Assembly (NCBI RefSeq): GCF_002265625.1
Contig: NZ_NOVE01000004.1
Span: 58,980-122,979, forward strand
From: Prevotella sp. 885
GTDB lineage: Bacteria > Bacteroidota > Bacteroidia > Bacteroidales > Bacteroidaceae
Direction of reading: 5' to 3'
DNA: 64,000 nt
The notes under the pieces were generated by a model. The model ran no database searches. It saw only the letters and a list, made by a program, of their open reading frames with translations, and was not told where the DNA came from. The position numbers and the translations under genes were made by a program. This document shows, piece after piece, positions 27,507 through 36,280 of the stretch. Position 1 is the stretch's first letter. Each line of letters begins with the position of its first letter.

Positions 27507-29219
27507 ATGAACTTAAAGAAATATATATGCATGGTGGGAATAATCTTCCCGATGACCATCGCAGCACAGCAGGACAAGACTCTGTGCGACTTCGAGAACG
27601 CCGACTCATACGCATCGGTCGGTGTATACGACACCTGGGAGCAGTCGCCTTTCCGCACCGGTAAGCTTACGGGCAACTGCCAGGTGGTCAGCAATTTCCT
27701 CAACCAGGAGGACGAACAGCTGGGATTCGCGCCTAACGAATCGTCGAAGATTCTGGGCGTACAGCGCTCACGCTACGGTAGCAACACGTTTGGCGCCCTT
27801 GTGGAGCTGAAGGAGCCGTTCGCCTTGACGAAGAAGACGCAGTACGTACACGTGATGATGTATTCGCCTAAGGACGGCAATGTGATGCTCATCGGACTCG
27901 GCAACCGCGACGACCGCCCATGGCAGTCGAAGAAGACGGAGCAGTTCTGGAGCACGCCGTCCAGCAAGGTGCAGGCTGGCAAGTGGGTGGACATCGTATT
28001 CCCCGTTTCCGGCGCCAACGGCATCACTATCCACAACCTCCTTGTCGTTGTAGACCGCAACTCGCCTCATAACCTTACCGAAGACTACGCCGTTTATGTG
28101 GATAACATCGTTCTCAGCTCACAGCGCGATCCGTTCTTCTCAACGAAGGTTTATCCCATCAACTATGAGGACAACACCAAGCACACACGTGGTACAGACC
28201 GTTATCTCAGCACCATTGGTCTTACGAGCAGCCACGGAGCGCAGACGGTTGATGTCAACCAGTCGTCTGTTGGTACGCTCTACGTCAACAAGATGGACAA
28301 CTGTCTGCTTGCAAAGCCGGGTGACGAAATCACGCCAAGTTTCACATGGAAGGGCAGTTGGATGTGCGGATACGTTTATCTGGACAAGGGCAACGACGGC
28401 GCGTTCAACGTGTCGTACGATGACAGCGGCATAACAGACATGGGCGACCTCATGGCATACTCATACTTTAAGAACTATAACAGTGCCGGCAATTACGTCA
28501 GCGGCGAGCCTCAGGTGACGCCGCCGGCATTCGACATCCCCGCAGACCTCAATCCGGGCTTCTATCGTATGCGCTATAAGGTGGACTGGGACTGCGTGGA
28601 TCCGGGCGGCAACACCAGCTCTTCCAATATGATAACCAATAACGGCGGTGCCATCGTAGACGTGCGCATCAACGTGCATGCCGACAACGTCAATCTCTTC
28701 AGAGCTACGGAGGCCAACGGTGGCGGTCTGAACGGTGACATCCTCCTCGCCAACGGCAATGCCGTGACGGGTCAGACCACTCCGTTCAATAAGGCATTCA
28801 CCATCAAGGCTTCGCCTGCACCCGGATTCGAGTTCGATTATGTGAAGATTCGTCATGGATATAACCTCGAAGGACCTGCCACGGTATGCGAGAATCTTCA
28901 GTGGGAGGAAGTGACGGTTAAGGCGTCGCAGTTCACCAATGGCGAGTACACAGTACCTGCCAAGCTCGTTGACGGCGACATTCGCTTCGTGCCTTACTTC
29001 AAGAGCACCACAGCCGTTACAACGGCAAAGGCTGACGAGGCTCTCACTCTCGAGACGGTAAAGGGCAAGCTCCTTGCCAAGGCAGCAGCGCCGCAGGAGC
29101 TGAGCGTAGTGGACGCTGCCGGACAGACCGTCTTTCACGGCAAGGTTGACGGCAGCCGCATCATCCCGCTCCACAAGGGAGTGTACGTTGCCAACGGCAA
29201 GAAAGTGATGGTGCCGTAG
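27507..29219 (+). CDS. Secreted T9SS-tailed protein with GEVED-like domain
   Basis: The 570-residue protein was not assigned an enzymatic function. A signal peptide (MNLKKYICMVGIIFPMTIAAQ) is followed by a beta-rich, jelly-roll-like domain of about residues 25-205 resembling carbohydrate-binding modules (LCDFENADSY; YAVYVDNIVL). Residues about 225-400 hold a GEVED-like segment (GYVYLDKGNDGAFNV, PGFYRMRYKVDW). The tail ends KGVYVANGKKVMVP, a T9SS-like sorting signal. Position directly after the GH29 fucosidase suggests a glycan-binding or processing partner, which is inferred. Confidence 0.72.
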   Translation: MNLKKYICMVGIIFPMTIAAQQDKTLCDFENADSYASVGVYDTWEQSPFRTGKLTGNCQVVSNFLNQEDEQLGFAPNESSKILGVQRSRYGSNTFGALVELKEPFALTKKTQYVHVMMYSPKDGNVMLIGLGNRDDRPWQSKKTEQFWSTPSSKVQAGKWVDIVFPVSGANGITIHNLLVVVDRNSPHNLTEDYAVYVDNIVLSSQRDPFFSTKVYPINYEDNTKHTRGTDRYLSTIGLTSSHGAQTVDVNQSSVGTLYVNKMDNCLLAKPGDEITPSFTWKGSWMCGYVYLDKGNDGAFNVSYDDSGITDMGDLMAYSYFKNYNSAGNYVSGEPQVTPPAFDIPADLNPGFYRMRYKVDWDCVDPGGNTSSSNMITNNGGAIVDVRINVHADNVNLFRATEANGGGLNGDILLANGNAVTGQTTPFNKAFTIKASPAPGFEFDYVKIRHGYNLEGPATVCENLQWEEVTVKASQFTNGEYTVPAKLVDGDIRFVPYFKSTTAVTTAKADEALTLETVKGKLLAKAAAPQELSVVDAAGQTVFHGKVDGSRIIPLHKGVYVANGKKVMVP

Positions 29220-29250
29220 TGAATTAGAAATTAGGAATTACGAATTAATG

Positions 29251-29310
29251 GCAAACCGTAGGAGTGGCGTGCAAGTAAGCCTGCAGCTCCTACGGTTTGC
29301 TTTTTCTTTA
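29251..29310 (+). terminator. GTAGGAG-family terminator after the fucosidase operon
   Basis: GCAAACCGTAGGAG (29251-29264) pairs with CTCCTACGGTTTGC (29287-29300), followed by TTTTTC. It belongs to the same family as the hairpins near 66 and 39250. Confidence 0.85.
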
Positions 29311-29421
29311 TTTTTTCATATCTTTTTCCTAAGTTTGCTTATATTTCTTTCCTTTACGATGTTATTTATCAAAAAATATTTAAAAAACGGCGAAAAGGAC
29401 GCTTGTCTCTTTTTCTTTCAT

Positions 29422-29429
29422 TAACTTTG
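29422..29429 (+). promoter_or_regulatory. -7 box of the TPR lipoprotein gene
   Basis: TAACTTTG lies about 90 bases before the start codon; the -33 is unclear. Confidence 0.4.
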
Positions 29430-29519
29430 TATGGTATATGAGAGCTTGTGCAGTGTGATATTGCGCAACGAACGTAATTTGTAACAAACATATCTTTATT
29501 TATAACAATTATTTTAACA

Positions 29520-31193
29520 ATGCAGAAAAAGAACTTATTATTCCTCTCAGCAGCTTCTTTGCTGTTGATGACATCGTGCTCTAAGCTTGGACCTCTGTCA
29601 GCAGACAACTTCACAGTAGTTCCTAATCCGCTGGAGACACAGGCAGGACAGGTGCCCGCTACCATTAACGGCACATTCCCTGAGAAGTACATGAAGAAGA
29701 AGGCTGTCGTTACCGTAACACCGGAGCTGCGCTATGCAGACGGTCAGGTGGCTAAAGGCCAGAGCGCCACATTCCAGGGCGAGAAGGTAATGGGCAACGA
29801 CCAGACCATATCATACAAGGTGGGCGGACGCTACACCATGAAGACTGCTTTCGATTATGTTCCCGAAATGCAGAAGAGCGAGATGTATCTTACTTTCGAC
29901 GCTCGCATCGGCAAGAAGCAGCAGAAGGTACCTGCAGTGAAGGTGGCTAACGGCGTTATCGCTACATCTGAGCTTTATCGCAAGACTCTCGCTTCTGAGA
30001 ACGGATGCATCGCTCCCGATACATTCCAGCGCGTTAACGAGAAGAAGCAGGAGGCTAACATCAAGTTCCTCATCAACCAGGCTAACATCCGCAAGAGCGA
30101 GCTCAAGAACAACTCAGTGAAGGAGTTCGTGGAGATGCTCAAGAAGATCAATGCTGACCGTGAGGGCTTCAACGTACAGAACGTAGAAATCCAGGCTTAC
30201 GCTTCACCTGAGGGTGGCGTCAAGTTTAACGATAAGCTCGCAGGCAACCGTAAGAATCAGTCAGAGAAGTATGTTAAGAACACTCTGAAGCAGACCAAGG
30301 TGAACGCTGACATCGACGCTCACTATACAGCTCAGGACTGGGACGGCTTCCAGAAGCTCGTTGCAGCCAGCAACCTCCAGGACAAGGAGGTAATCCTCCG
30401 CGTGCTCTCTATGTACGAGGATCCGCAGGAGCGTGAGCAGCAGATCCGCAACATGTCAGCCGGCTTCCGTGAGCTCGCTGACGGCATCCTCCCCGAGCTT
30501 CGTCGTTCACGTCTCATCATCAACTATGAGACAATCGGTCGCTCAGACGAGCAGATCAAGGCACAGTACAGCGAGGACGCTTCTAAGCTCAGCGCTGACG
30601 AGCTTCTCTATTCTGCTACACTCGACGAGCCGGTAGCTAAGCAGGAGGAGATCTACAAGAAGACAGCAGAGACATATCCTAACGACTACCGTGCTTACAA
30701 CAACCTCGCTGCTCTCGCTCTCGCTAAGGGCGACACAGCCAAGGCTCGTGAGTATGCGCAGAAGGCTGCAAGCCTCGGTGCCAACACTCCGGAGGCTCAG
30801 GCCAACCTCGGTCTGCTCTCTCTCATCGACGGTAACGTACAGGACGCAGAGCGTGCCATCGCCAAGTCTTCAGGTTCAGAGTCTGTAAACCAGGCCATCG
30901 GTACTCTCGCCATCGCTAAGGGCGACTACGCTCAGGCTGAGAAGGCTTTCGCTAAGGTGAACAGCAACACAGCAGCTCTCGCACAGCTCCTCAACAAGAA
31001 CTATGACGCTGCTGCCAAGACTCTCGACCGCGTGGAGAATCCTAACGCTATGACAGACTATCTGCACGCTGTAGTTGCTGCACGCCGTGGCAACAAGTTT
31101 GCTGCTTCTTCATACCTCAAGGAGGCTCTCCAGAAGGATCCGTCTCTCAAGCAGTATGCTGAGAACGACCTCGAGTTGCAGCTTCTCAAGTAA
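29520..31193 (+). CDS. TPR-containing outer-membrane lipoprotein with OmpA-like region
   Basis: The 557-residue protein begins with a lipoprotein signal (LLLMTSC, Cys at residue 20). Residues about 30-190 are beta-rich. About 195-280 resemble an OmpA-like peptidoglycan-binding region (VEIQAYASPEGGVKFNDKLAGNRKNQSEKYV). From about residue 360 there are TPR units (AYNNLAALALAKGDTAKAREYAQKAA and similar). Codon use is strongly biased (many GCT, CTC, AAG), as in highly expressed genes. A structural or scaffold role at the envelope is likely; the partner is unknown. Confidence 0.75.
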   Translation: MQKKNLLFLSAASLLLMTSCSKLGPLSADNFTVVPNPLETQAGQVPATINGTFPEKYMKKKAVVTVTPELRYADGQVAKGQSATFQGEKVMGNDQTISYKVGGRYTMKTAFDYVPEMQKSEMYLTFDARIGKKQQKVPAVKVANGVIATSELYRKTLASENGCIAPDTFQRVNEKKQEANIKFLINQANIRKSELKNNSVKEFVEMLKKINADREGFNVQNVEIQAYASPEGGVKFNDKLAGNRKNQSEKYVKNTLKQTKVNADIDAHYTAQDWDGFQKLVAASNLQDKEVILRVLSMYEDPQEREQQIRNMSAGFRELADGILPELRRSRLIINYETIGRSDEQIKAQYSEDASKLSADELLYSATLDEPVAKQEEIYKKTAETYPNDYRAYNNLAALALAKGDTAKAREYAQKAASLGANTPEAQANLGLLSLIDGNVQDAERAIAKSSGSESVNQAIGTLAIAKGDYAQAEKAFAKVNSNTAALAQLLNKNYDAAAKTLDRVENPNAMTDYLHAVVAARRGNKFAASSYLKEALQKDPSLKQYAENDLELQLLK

Positions 31194-31242
31194 TGACATC
31201 ACTCTTGCGGACAACCGCAAAGTAAAACAATAACAGACACAG

Positions 31243-31305
31243 AGGACGAGCAGACAAGGAGATAAGCGAAATGCCTCTCCCTTGTCTGCTTGTCCTTTCT
31301 TTTTA
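31243..31305 (+). terminator. Intrinsic terminator after the TPR lipoprotein
   Basis: The 17-base arms 31243-31259 and 31280-31296 (core CAGACAAGG / CCTTGTCTG) pair, followed by a T-rich run. Confidence 0.85.
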
Positions 31306-31319
31306 TATATTAAAGCGAA

Positions 31320-32327
31320 ATGAAGACCATCACACACGCCCTTTTTACCCTTATAGCTGTTGCCGCCATCGCTGCTCTTGCGTCGTGCGGTACGGACGGC
31401 AACCACTTCAAGATAGACGGCCGCTTGCTCAATCTCAATCAGGGCGAGTTTTATGTCTACAGTCTTGAGGGAGGCGAGAAGGCTCTCGACACCATAAAGG
31501 TGCAGGCTGGACGCTTCACGTACAACGTGGAGTGTACGAGTCCGAAGACTCTGATGATTGTCTTCCCCAACTTCACCGAGCAGCCCGTATTTGCGCAGCC
31601 CGGCAAGTCGGTGGACATAAAGGGCGACGCGTCACACCTTAAGGAGATGACCGTGAAGGGAACGAAGGACAATGAACTGATGAACTCCTTCCGCGAGCAG
31701 ATACATAGCGCCTCGCCGTTGGAGCAAGCCAAGTATGCGCGTCAGTTCGTGGAGGACCATCCCGCCTCGCTTGTCAGCCCGTATCTCGTCCGTCGCTACT
31801 TCATCGCCAATGTCCGACCGGACCTCCGTACTGCTGCCGAGCTTCTCAAGCGTATCGAAGCGGCACAGCCTGACAACGGTTACGTCCATCGTCTGCAAGG
31901 AATGATAAGCGGAAGAGCCATTATAAACGTCGGCTCCAACCTCCCGCAGTTCCGCACATCCACCATTGACGGCTCCTTTATATCTTCCAAACAGCTCCTT
32001 GCTGCCCCCAATGCCGTGGTTGTGGCATGGGCATCGTGGAACTTTAACAGCCTTAGTATGCTGCGTATGCTCTTGCAGAACCAGCAGGGCAAAGCCGAAA
32101 AGCCGCTCATCGTGAGCATCTGTCTCGATCCCTCGGTGGAGACTTGCAAGAAGACAATGGAGCAGAACAACATCTCTTGTCCCACAGTCTGCGACGGTAA
32201 TATGGTGGACGGCACGCTCTTCAAGAAGCTCGGATTCTCCTCCGTTCCTGACAATATCCTTATTCAGAACGGAAAGATAACGGGAGTGTCGCTCAGCAAT
32301 GAAGAGTTGAGCAGTCGCTTGAATTAA
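31320..32327 (+). CDS. DUF4369 / thioredoxin-fold lipoprotein lacking the CxxC
   Basis: The 335-residue protein has a lipoprotein signal (AAIAALASC). Residues about 28-125 match a DUF4369 domain (FKIDGRLLNLNQGEFYVYS), and about 200-335 form a TlpA/AhpC-like thioredoxin fold. The active site that normally reads WASWCGPC is WASWNFNS, so both redox cysteines are missing. Thiol-disulfide activity is therefore unlikely, and a binding or structural role is inferred. The chromate transporter gene follows after 56 bases. Confidence 0.8.
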   Translation: MKTITHALFTLIAVAAIAALASCGTDGNHFKIDGRLLNLNQGEFYVYSLEGGEKALDTIKVQAGRFTYNVECTSPKTLMIVFPNFTEQPVFAQPGKSVDIKGDASHLKEMTVKGTKDNELMNSFREQIHSASPLEQAKYARQFVEDHPASLVSPYLVRRYFIANVRPDLRTAAELLKRIEAAQPDNGYVHRLQGMISGRAIINVGSNLPQFRTSTIDGSFISSKQLLAAPNAVVVAWASWNFNSLSMLRMLLQNQQGKAEKPLIVSICLDPSVETCKKTMEQNNISCPTVCDGNMVDGTLFKKLGFSSVPDNILIQNGKITGVSLSNEELSSRLN

Positions 32328-32383
32328 TTTAATGTAGGATGTACGGCTTCAAACCGTACCACTCAGCCTAAAAAGCATATATA

Positions 32384-32956
32384 ATGATATTCCTGAAGCT
32401 CTTTATCATCTTTACAAAGATAGGCACATTCAATTTCGGTGGAGGCTATGCAATGCTCTCACTCATCCACAACGAGGTGGTGGTGAAGAACGCATGGCTC
32501 ACCAATTCCGAGTTTACTGACATCGTAGCCATCAGCCAGTCCACGCCGGGACCGATAGGCATCAACGCCGCCACCTACGCCGGCTACGTGGCTGTGCTCA
32601 ATCAAGGCTATCCTCAATGGCTTGCTGTGGCAGGCTCCGTCATTGCTTCGCTGTCAATAATCTGGCTGCCTTTCATCATCATGATTATCATCTCGCGTTA
32701 TCTTCTTACGCATAAGGACTCGCCCGTGGTGAAGAGCGTCTTCTCAGGACTGCGCCCTGCTATCATCGGACTGATTGCCGCTGCAGCCCTTCTGCTCATG
32801 AACGCCGACAACTTCGGCTCGTGGCAGACCGACCATCTGCGCTTCGGCGTAAGCGTAGCACTCTTCGCTGCCGCCTTCTTCCTGACGCGAAAACTGAAAG
32901 CCAACCCCATACTTGTGATGATAGGTTGCGGACTTGTCGGTCTTGCAGTATACTAA
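32384..32956 (+). CDS. Chromate transporter, single-domain (half-size) ChrA
   Basis: The 190-residue membrane protein has five to six hydrophobic segments and the CHR-domain signatures FNFGGGYAMLSLIHNEV and SQSTPGPIGINAATYAGY near the N-terminus. In many bacteria half-size CHR proteins are encoded as adjacent pairs that dimerise in opposite topology. Only one such gene lies here: the upstream neighbour is a thioredoxin-fold lipoprotein and the downstream one a cytidylyltransferase. Real substrates in anaerobes may be other oxyanions. Confidence 0.9.
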   Translation: MIFLKLFIIFTKIGTFNFGGGYAMLSLIHNEVVVKNAWLTNSEFTDIVAISQSTPGPIGINAATYAGYVAVLNQGYPQWLAVAGSVIASLSIIWLPFIIMIIISRYLLTHKDSPVVKSVFSGLRPAIIGLIAAAALLLMNADNFGSWQTDHLRFGVSVALFAAAFFLTRKLKANPILVMIGCGLVGLAVY

Positions 32957-33022
32957 TCACAAAATAATTGTGTAACTTTACATCCCGAACTATATATACT
33001 TTACATCCCAAAATCCTATACA

Positions 33023-34393
33023 ATGAAAAGAAACATAGCCGTTATACTTGCCGGTGGCGTAGGAGAACGTCTCGGCATGTCCACACCAAAGCAGTTCTTC
33101 AAGGTGGCTGGTAAGATGGTAGTGGAGCACACTGTCGACGTCTTTGAGCGTAATCCGCGCATTGACGAGATTGCCATCGTGTCTAATCCGATGCTCATCA
33201 GCGACTTCGAGAATATCGTCTTGCGAAACAAGTGGCGCAAGGTGAAGAAGATTCTTAAGGGCGGTAAGGAGCGTTACGACTCGTCGTTGTCTGCCATCCG
33301 CGCCTATCAGGACGAGGACGTCAACCTCGTCTTCCACGATGCCGTGCGCCCGCTTGTCAGCCAGCGCATCCTTAACGACGTCATCGACGCGCTTAAGGAC
33401 CATCGTGCCATCGACGTTGCCATCCCTTCTGCCGACACCATCATCGAGGTGGACGACAAAGGCTATATCTCTTCCATTCCCGACCGCTCGAAGCTTCGCC
33501 GCGGACAGACTCCGCAAGCGTTCGACCGTCAGCTCATAGCCGACGCTTACGAGCGTGCCCTCAAGGACCCGCAGTTTAAGACAACGGACGACTGTGGCGT
33601 AGTGCGCAAGTATTCTGACGAGCCTGTCTTCGTGGTTAGAGGCGAGGAGAGCAACATGAAGCTCACCTATCGCGAGGACACATACATGCTCGACAAGCTT
33701 TTCCAACTGAAGAATACGGAGCCGCAGGACATATCGCACGTCGGCGATATCTTCCGTGACAAGGTGGCTGTGGTATTCGGAGGCAGTTACGGCATCGGTA
33801 AGAACATCGTGGAAATGCTGGAGCAGAGCGGCGCCCGCGTATTCTCTTACTCGCGTTCCGAGAACCGCATCGACGTGGGACAGCGTGAGGACGTGGCACG
33901 TGCACTTACCGAGGCGCACGAGCAGGCAGGACGCATCGACTATGTTATCTGCACAGCTGGCGTGCTCAACAAGGAACCGCTCACCACTATGGACTACGCC
34001 ACCATCCAGGCTGCCGTACAGACCAATTATCTCGGAACGGTGAACGTGGCGCTTGAGGCTCATCCTTACCTGAAGCAGACCGAGGGCAAGCTCGTCTTCT
34101 TCACCTCCAGTTCATACACACGTGGTCGAGCTTTTTACAGCATCTATTCTTCCACAAAGGCTGCCATCGTAAACTTCGTACAGGCTGTAGCGCAGGAATG
34201 GGACGGCGACGGCATCAAGATAAACTGCATCAACCCTGAACGTACCAAGACTCCGATGCGTCAGAAGAACTTCGGCATCGAGCCGGACGACACGCTCCTC
34301 ATGCCCGAACGTGTGGCAGAGGCAACGCTTCGCACCCTCGCATCAGACTGTACGGGTCAGGTGATTGACGTGAGAAGAAAGGTTGAAAACTGA
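33023..34393 (+). CDS. Bifunctional cytidylyltransferase (IspD-like) / SDR oxidoreductase
   Basis: The 456-residue fusion has an N-terminal IspD/TarI-like nucleotidyltransferase (about 1-230: [46 protein letters not shown]). A C-terminal short-chain dehydrogenase follows (about 245-456: [17 protein letters not shown], a [11 protein letters not shown] catalytic YxxxK). This order is that of Bcs1/Acs1 enzymes, which reduce ribulose 5-phosphate and make CDP-ribitol. The LicD gene begins 16 bases after the stop, supporting a shared role in adding an alditol phosphate to a glycan. CDP-ribitol synthesis is inferred; isoprenoid IspD activity is less likely because of the fusion. Confidence 0.85.
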   Translation: MKRNIAVILAGGVGERLGMSTPKQFFKVAGKMVVEHTVDVFERNPRIDEIAIVSNPMLISDFENIVLRNKWRKVKKILKGGKERYDSSLSAIRAYQDEDVNLVFHDAVRPLVSQRILNDVIDALKDHRAIDVAIPSADTIIEVDDKGYISSIPDRSKLRRGQTPQAFDRQLIADAYERALKDPQFKTTDDCGVVRKYSDEPVFVVRGEESNMKLTYREDTYMLDKLFQLKNTEPQDISHVGDIFRDKVAVVFGGSYGIGKNIVEMLEQSGARVFSYSRSENRIDVGQREDVARALTEAHEQAGRIDYVICTAGVLNKEPLTTMDYATIQAAVQTNYLGTVNVALEAHPYLKQTEGKLVFFTSSSYTRGRAFYSIYSSTKAAIVNFVQAVAQEWDGDGIKINCINPERTKTPMRQKNFGIEPDDTLLMPERVAEATLRTLASDCTGQVIDVRRKVEN

Positions 34394-34409
34394 TAATTGT
34401 GTGAAATCT

Positions 34410-35213
34410 ATGGATAATCTCGAACAGTTTAAGCTTACGCAGTTGCGACGTGCGCAGCTGAAGCAGCTCTCCATTCTGGAGGAAATTGACCGCATCTGCC
34501 GCAAACACTCCATCCGCTACTGGCTGGACGGTGGCTCGCTGCTTGGTGCGGTGCGTCACGGCGGCTTCATCCCTTGGGACGACGACATCGACATTGCCAT
34601 GCCTCTTGAGGACATGCAGCGCTTTGTGGAGATTGCTCCGAAAGAACTGCGTGAGGGTCTGCGCTTGCAGACTCCCGAGACGGAGGACACGAGAGAGCCT
34701 ATTGTGAAGGTGCGCGACCTCAACTCCTTCTATGTGGAAGGCAATGAGGACTTCTCGCTCAACTACAGCAAGGGACTGTTCGTGGACATCTTCCCGATGA
34801 TTGACTATCCCAACGTGTCGAAGAAGTTCTGCAAGAAATATGGCAAGGGAATGTCGAAGTGTTACTCCATCCTTCATCATTCCCATCGCTATTCATGGCG
34901 AGCCGTAATGGAGCTGTTCTATTTCGGTGCGAAATACATGTATTATAAGTTGATGTGGAAGTTGGCGTTTGCCACTCGCAAGACGGGCACCTTCTTCTCC
35001 AACGTCCTCATCAACAACGGTTATGGCATCATGCACCGCCGCGACCAGCTTTTCCCTCTCTCCACAATAACCTTCGAGGGTAAGACGTTCTCGGCTCCGC
35101 ATGACACCGACGCTTACCTCCGCGACCTTTATCGCGACTATATGGCTATTCCGCCAAATGAAAAACAAAAGGTGCATGCCGTGTTTATTCTGCCGGAATT
35201 GATGAAAGAATAA
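34410..35213 (+). CDS. LicD family phosphotransferase
   Basis: The 267-residue protein has the LicD core: [26 protein letters not shown] (about residues 30-65), which includes the metal-binding Asp cluster. Family members transfer a phospho-alcohol from a CDP-activated donor to a sugar: phosphocholine in LicD, ribitol phosphate in the animal FKRP/FKTN relatives. ATG 34410 ([11 protein letters not shown]) is preferred over an upstream in-frame TTG that overlaps the previous gene. It pairs with the Bcs1-like gene, which would supply CDP-ribitol. Confidence 0.88.
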   Translation: MDNLEQFKLTQLRRAQLKQLSILEEIDRICRKHSIRYWLDGGSLLGAVRHGGFIPWDDDIDIAMPLEDMQRFVEIAPKELREGLRLQTPETEDTREPIVKVRDLNSFYVEGNEDFSLNYSKGLFVDIFPMIDYPNVSKKFCKKYGKGMSKCYSILHHSHRYSWRAVMELFYFGAKYMYYKLMWKLAFATRKTGTFFSNVLINNGYGIMHRRDQLFPLSTITFEGKTFSAPHDTDAYLRDLYRDYMAIPPNEKQKVHAVFILPELMKE

Positions 35214-35237
35214 ACGTTTTTTTGAACTGATATTTAA

Positions 35238-35418
35238 GCATACAAGGCAAACATAGGAGGCTATGGCGTCCTCGCCGTAGCCACGCAGCCTCCCATATCA
35301 ATATACCAACCATCTTATACAGCAGTTTGGTTGTTCGTGGGTGCGTGGCTATGGCGGGACGCCATAGCCTCCTATGTTTGTACTGTATGCTATGGCGTCC
35401 TATGTTTGCCTTGTATGC
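35238..35418. repeat. Long inverted repeat with GGCTATGGCGTC arms
   Basis: The left arm 35238-35290 and right arm 35340-35390 pair over about 50 bases, and a third partial arm lies at 35391-35418. The same sequence (ATGGCGTC..CGCCGTAGCCACGC) frames the composite element at 43164-43540. The repeat runs to the last base of the glycosyltransferase stop codon and fills the gap between convergent genes. It may serve as a bidirectional terminator. Confidence 0.8.
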
Positions 35419-36218
35419 TATGAATTCTGGGCTTCCCTTTTCCCCTTCATCGCCCTAAACACAAACCATGCGTGCATGGCGAGGGTAGTGAAGAGTCCGT
35501 AGTGGTGTCTCATTACCTTGAAGCGTTCTATCAGCGATGCGCGGTGATTCTTGTTGGTCATGCCGCCGTCCAGATAGTTAGCCACCACTTCCGGCAGACG
35601 GAGGAGGGGCAGGTTGTTTTTCTCTGCACGCTTCATCACACGTATACACCAGTCTACGTCGGCAGAGAAGCGGTAGCGCAGGTTGTATGGCTCCGCCTTG
35701 GCGATGTCCGTGCGGGCATAGAAAGCCTGATGGCAGACCAGCATGCCGTGCTTAAACGAGCGCCATGTCAGATTCTCCGGCGGTGCCAGTCGTCTGGGAT
35801 GGAGCAGTGTGCCCTTGTTGTCCACGATGTTGGTGTCGCCGTAGAGCACACCGGGCAGCTTTCCGTCCGATCGCTCGTTCACGTCGTTGGAGATGTTCTC
35901 CAGTGTGTTCTCGTTGGGGAACACGTCACCGGCGTTGAGGAACACCACGTAGTCGCCGTTGGCATACTTCAGTCCCTTGTTCATAGCGTCGTAAAGACCG
36001 CGGTCAGGTTCGCTGACCACCACGATGTCGTGTTCTGTTTCTTCCTCTGCATTCCGTTTTCGGTAGGCTTCCACGAGTTGCAGGGTATTGTCTTTGGAAG
36101 CCCCGTCAATTATCACGTGCTCTATCTGCGCCCACGACTGGGACAGAACGCTCTCAAGAGTGCGCTCCACCACCTCCGCGGCATTCCACGTGCAAGTTAT
36201 TATGCTGAATTTTATCAT
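35418..36218 (-). CDS. Glycosyltransferase family 2
   Basis: The 266-residue inverting GT-A glycosyltransferase has an N-terminal nucleotide-binding core (FSIITCTWNAAEVVERTLESVLSQSW, IIDGASKDNTLQLVE) and the metal-binding region VVSEPDRGLYDAMNKGLKYANGDYVVFLNAGD (about 75-108). No signal peptide is seen; a short hydrophobic end (LAMHAWFVFRAMKGKR) may touch the membrane. It is downstream of a GT4 gene on the same strand with 62 bases between. The sugar and acceptor are unknown. Confidence 0.92.
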   Translation of the reverse strand: MIKFSIITCTWNAAEVVERTLESVLSQSWAQIEHVIIDGASKDNTLQLVEAYRKRNAEEETEHDIVVVSEPDRGLYDAMNKGLKYANGDYVVFLNAGDVFPNENTLENISNDVNERSDGKLPGVLYGDTNIVDNKGTLLHPRRLAPPENLTWRSFKHGMLVCHQAFYARTDIAKAEPYNLRYRFSADVDWCIRVMKRAEKNNLPLLRLPEVVANYLDGGMTNKNHRASLIERFKVMRHHYGLFTTLAMHAWFVFRAMKGKREAQNS

Positions 36219-36280
36219 GATTTTTTTGATTGAGGCTGAGCCTAACTGGGCCTTTCTGGGCCTATTTAAGCCATTGGAAA

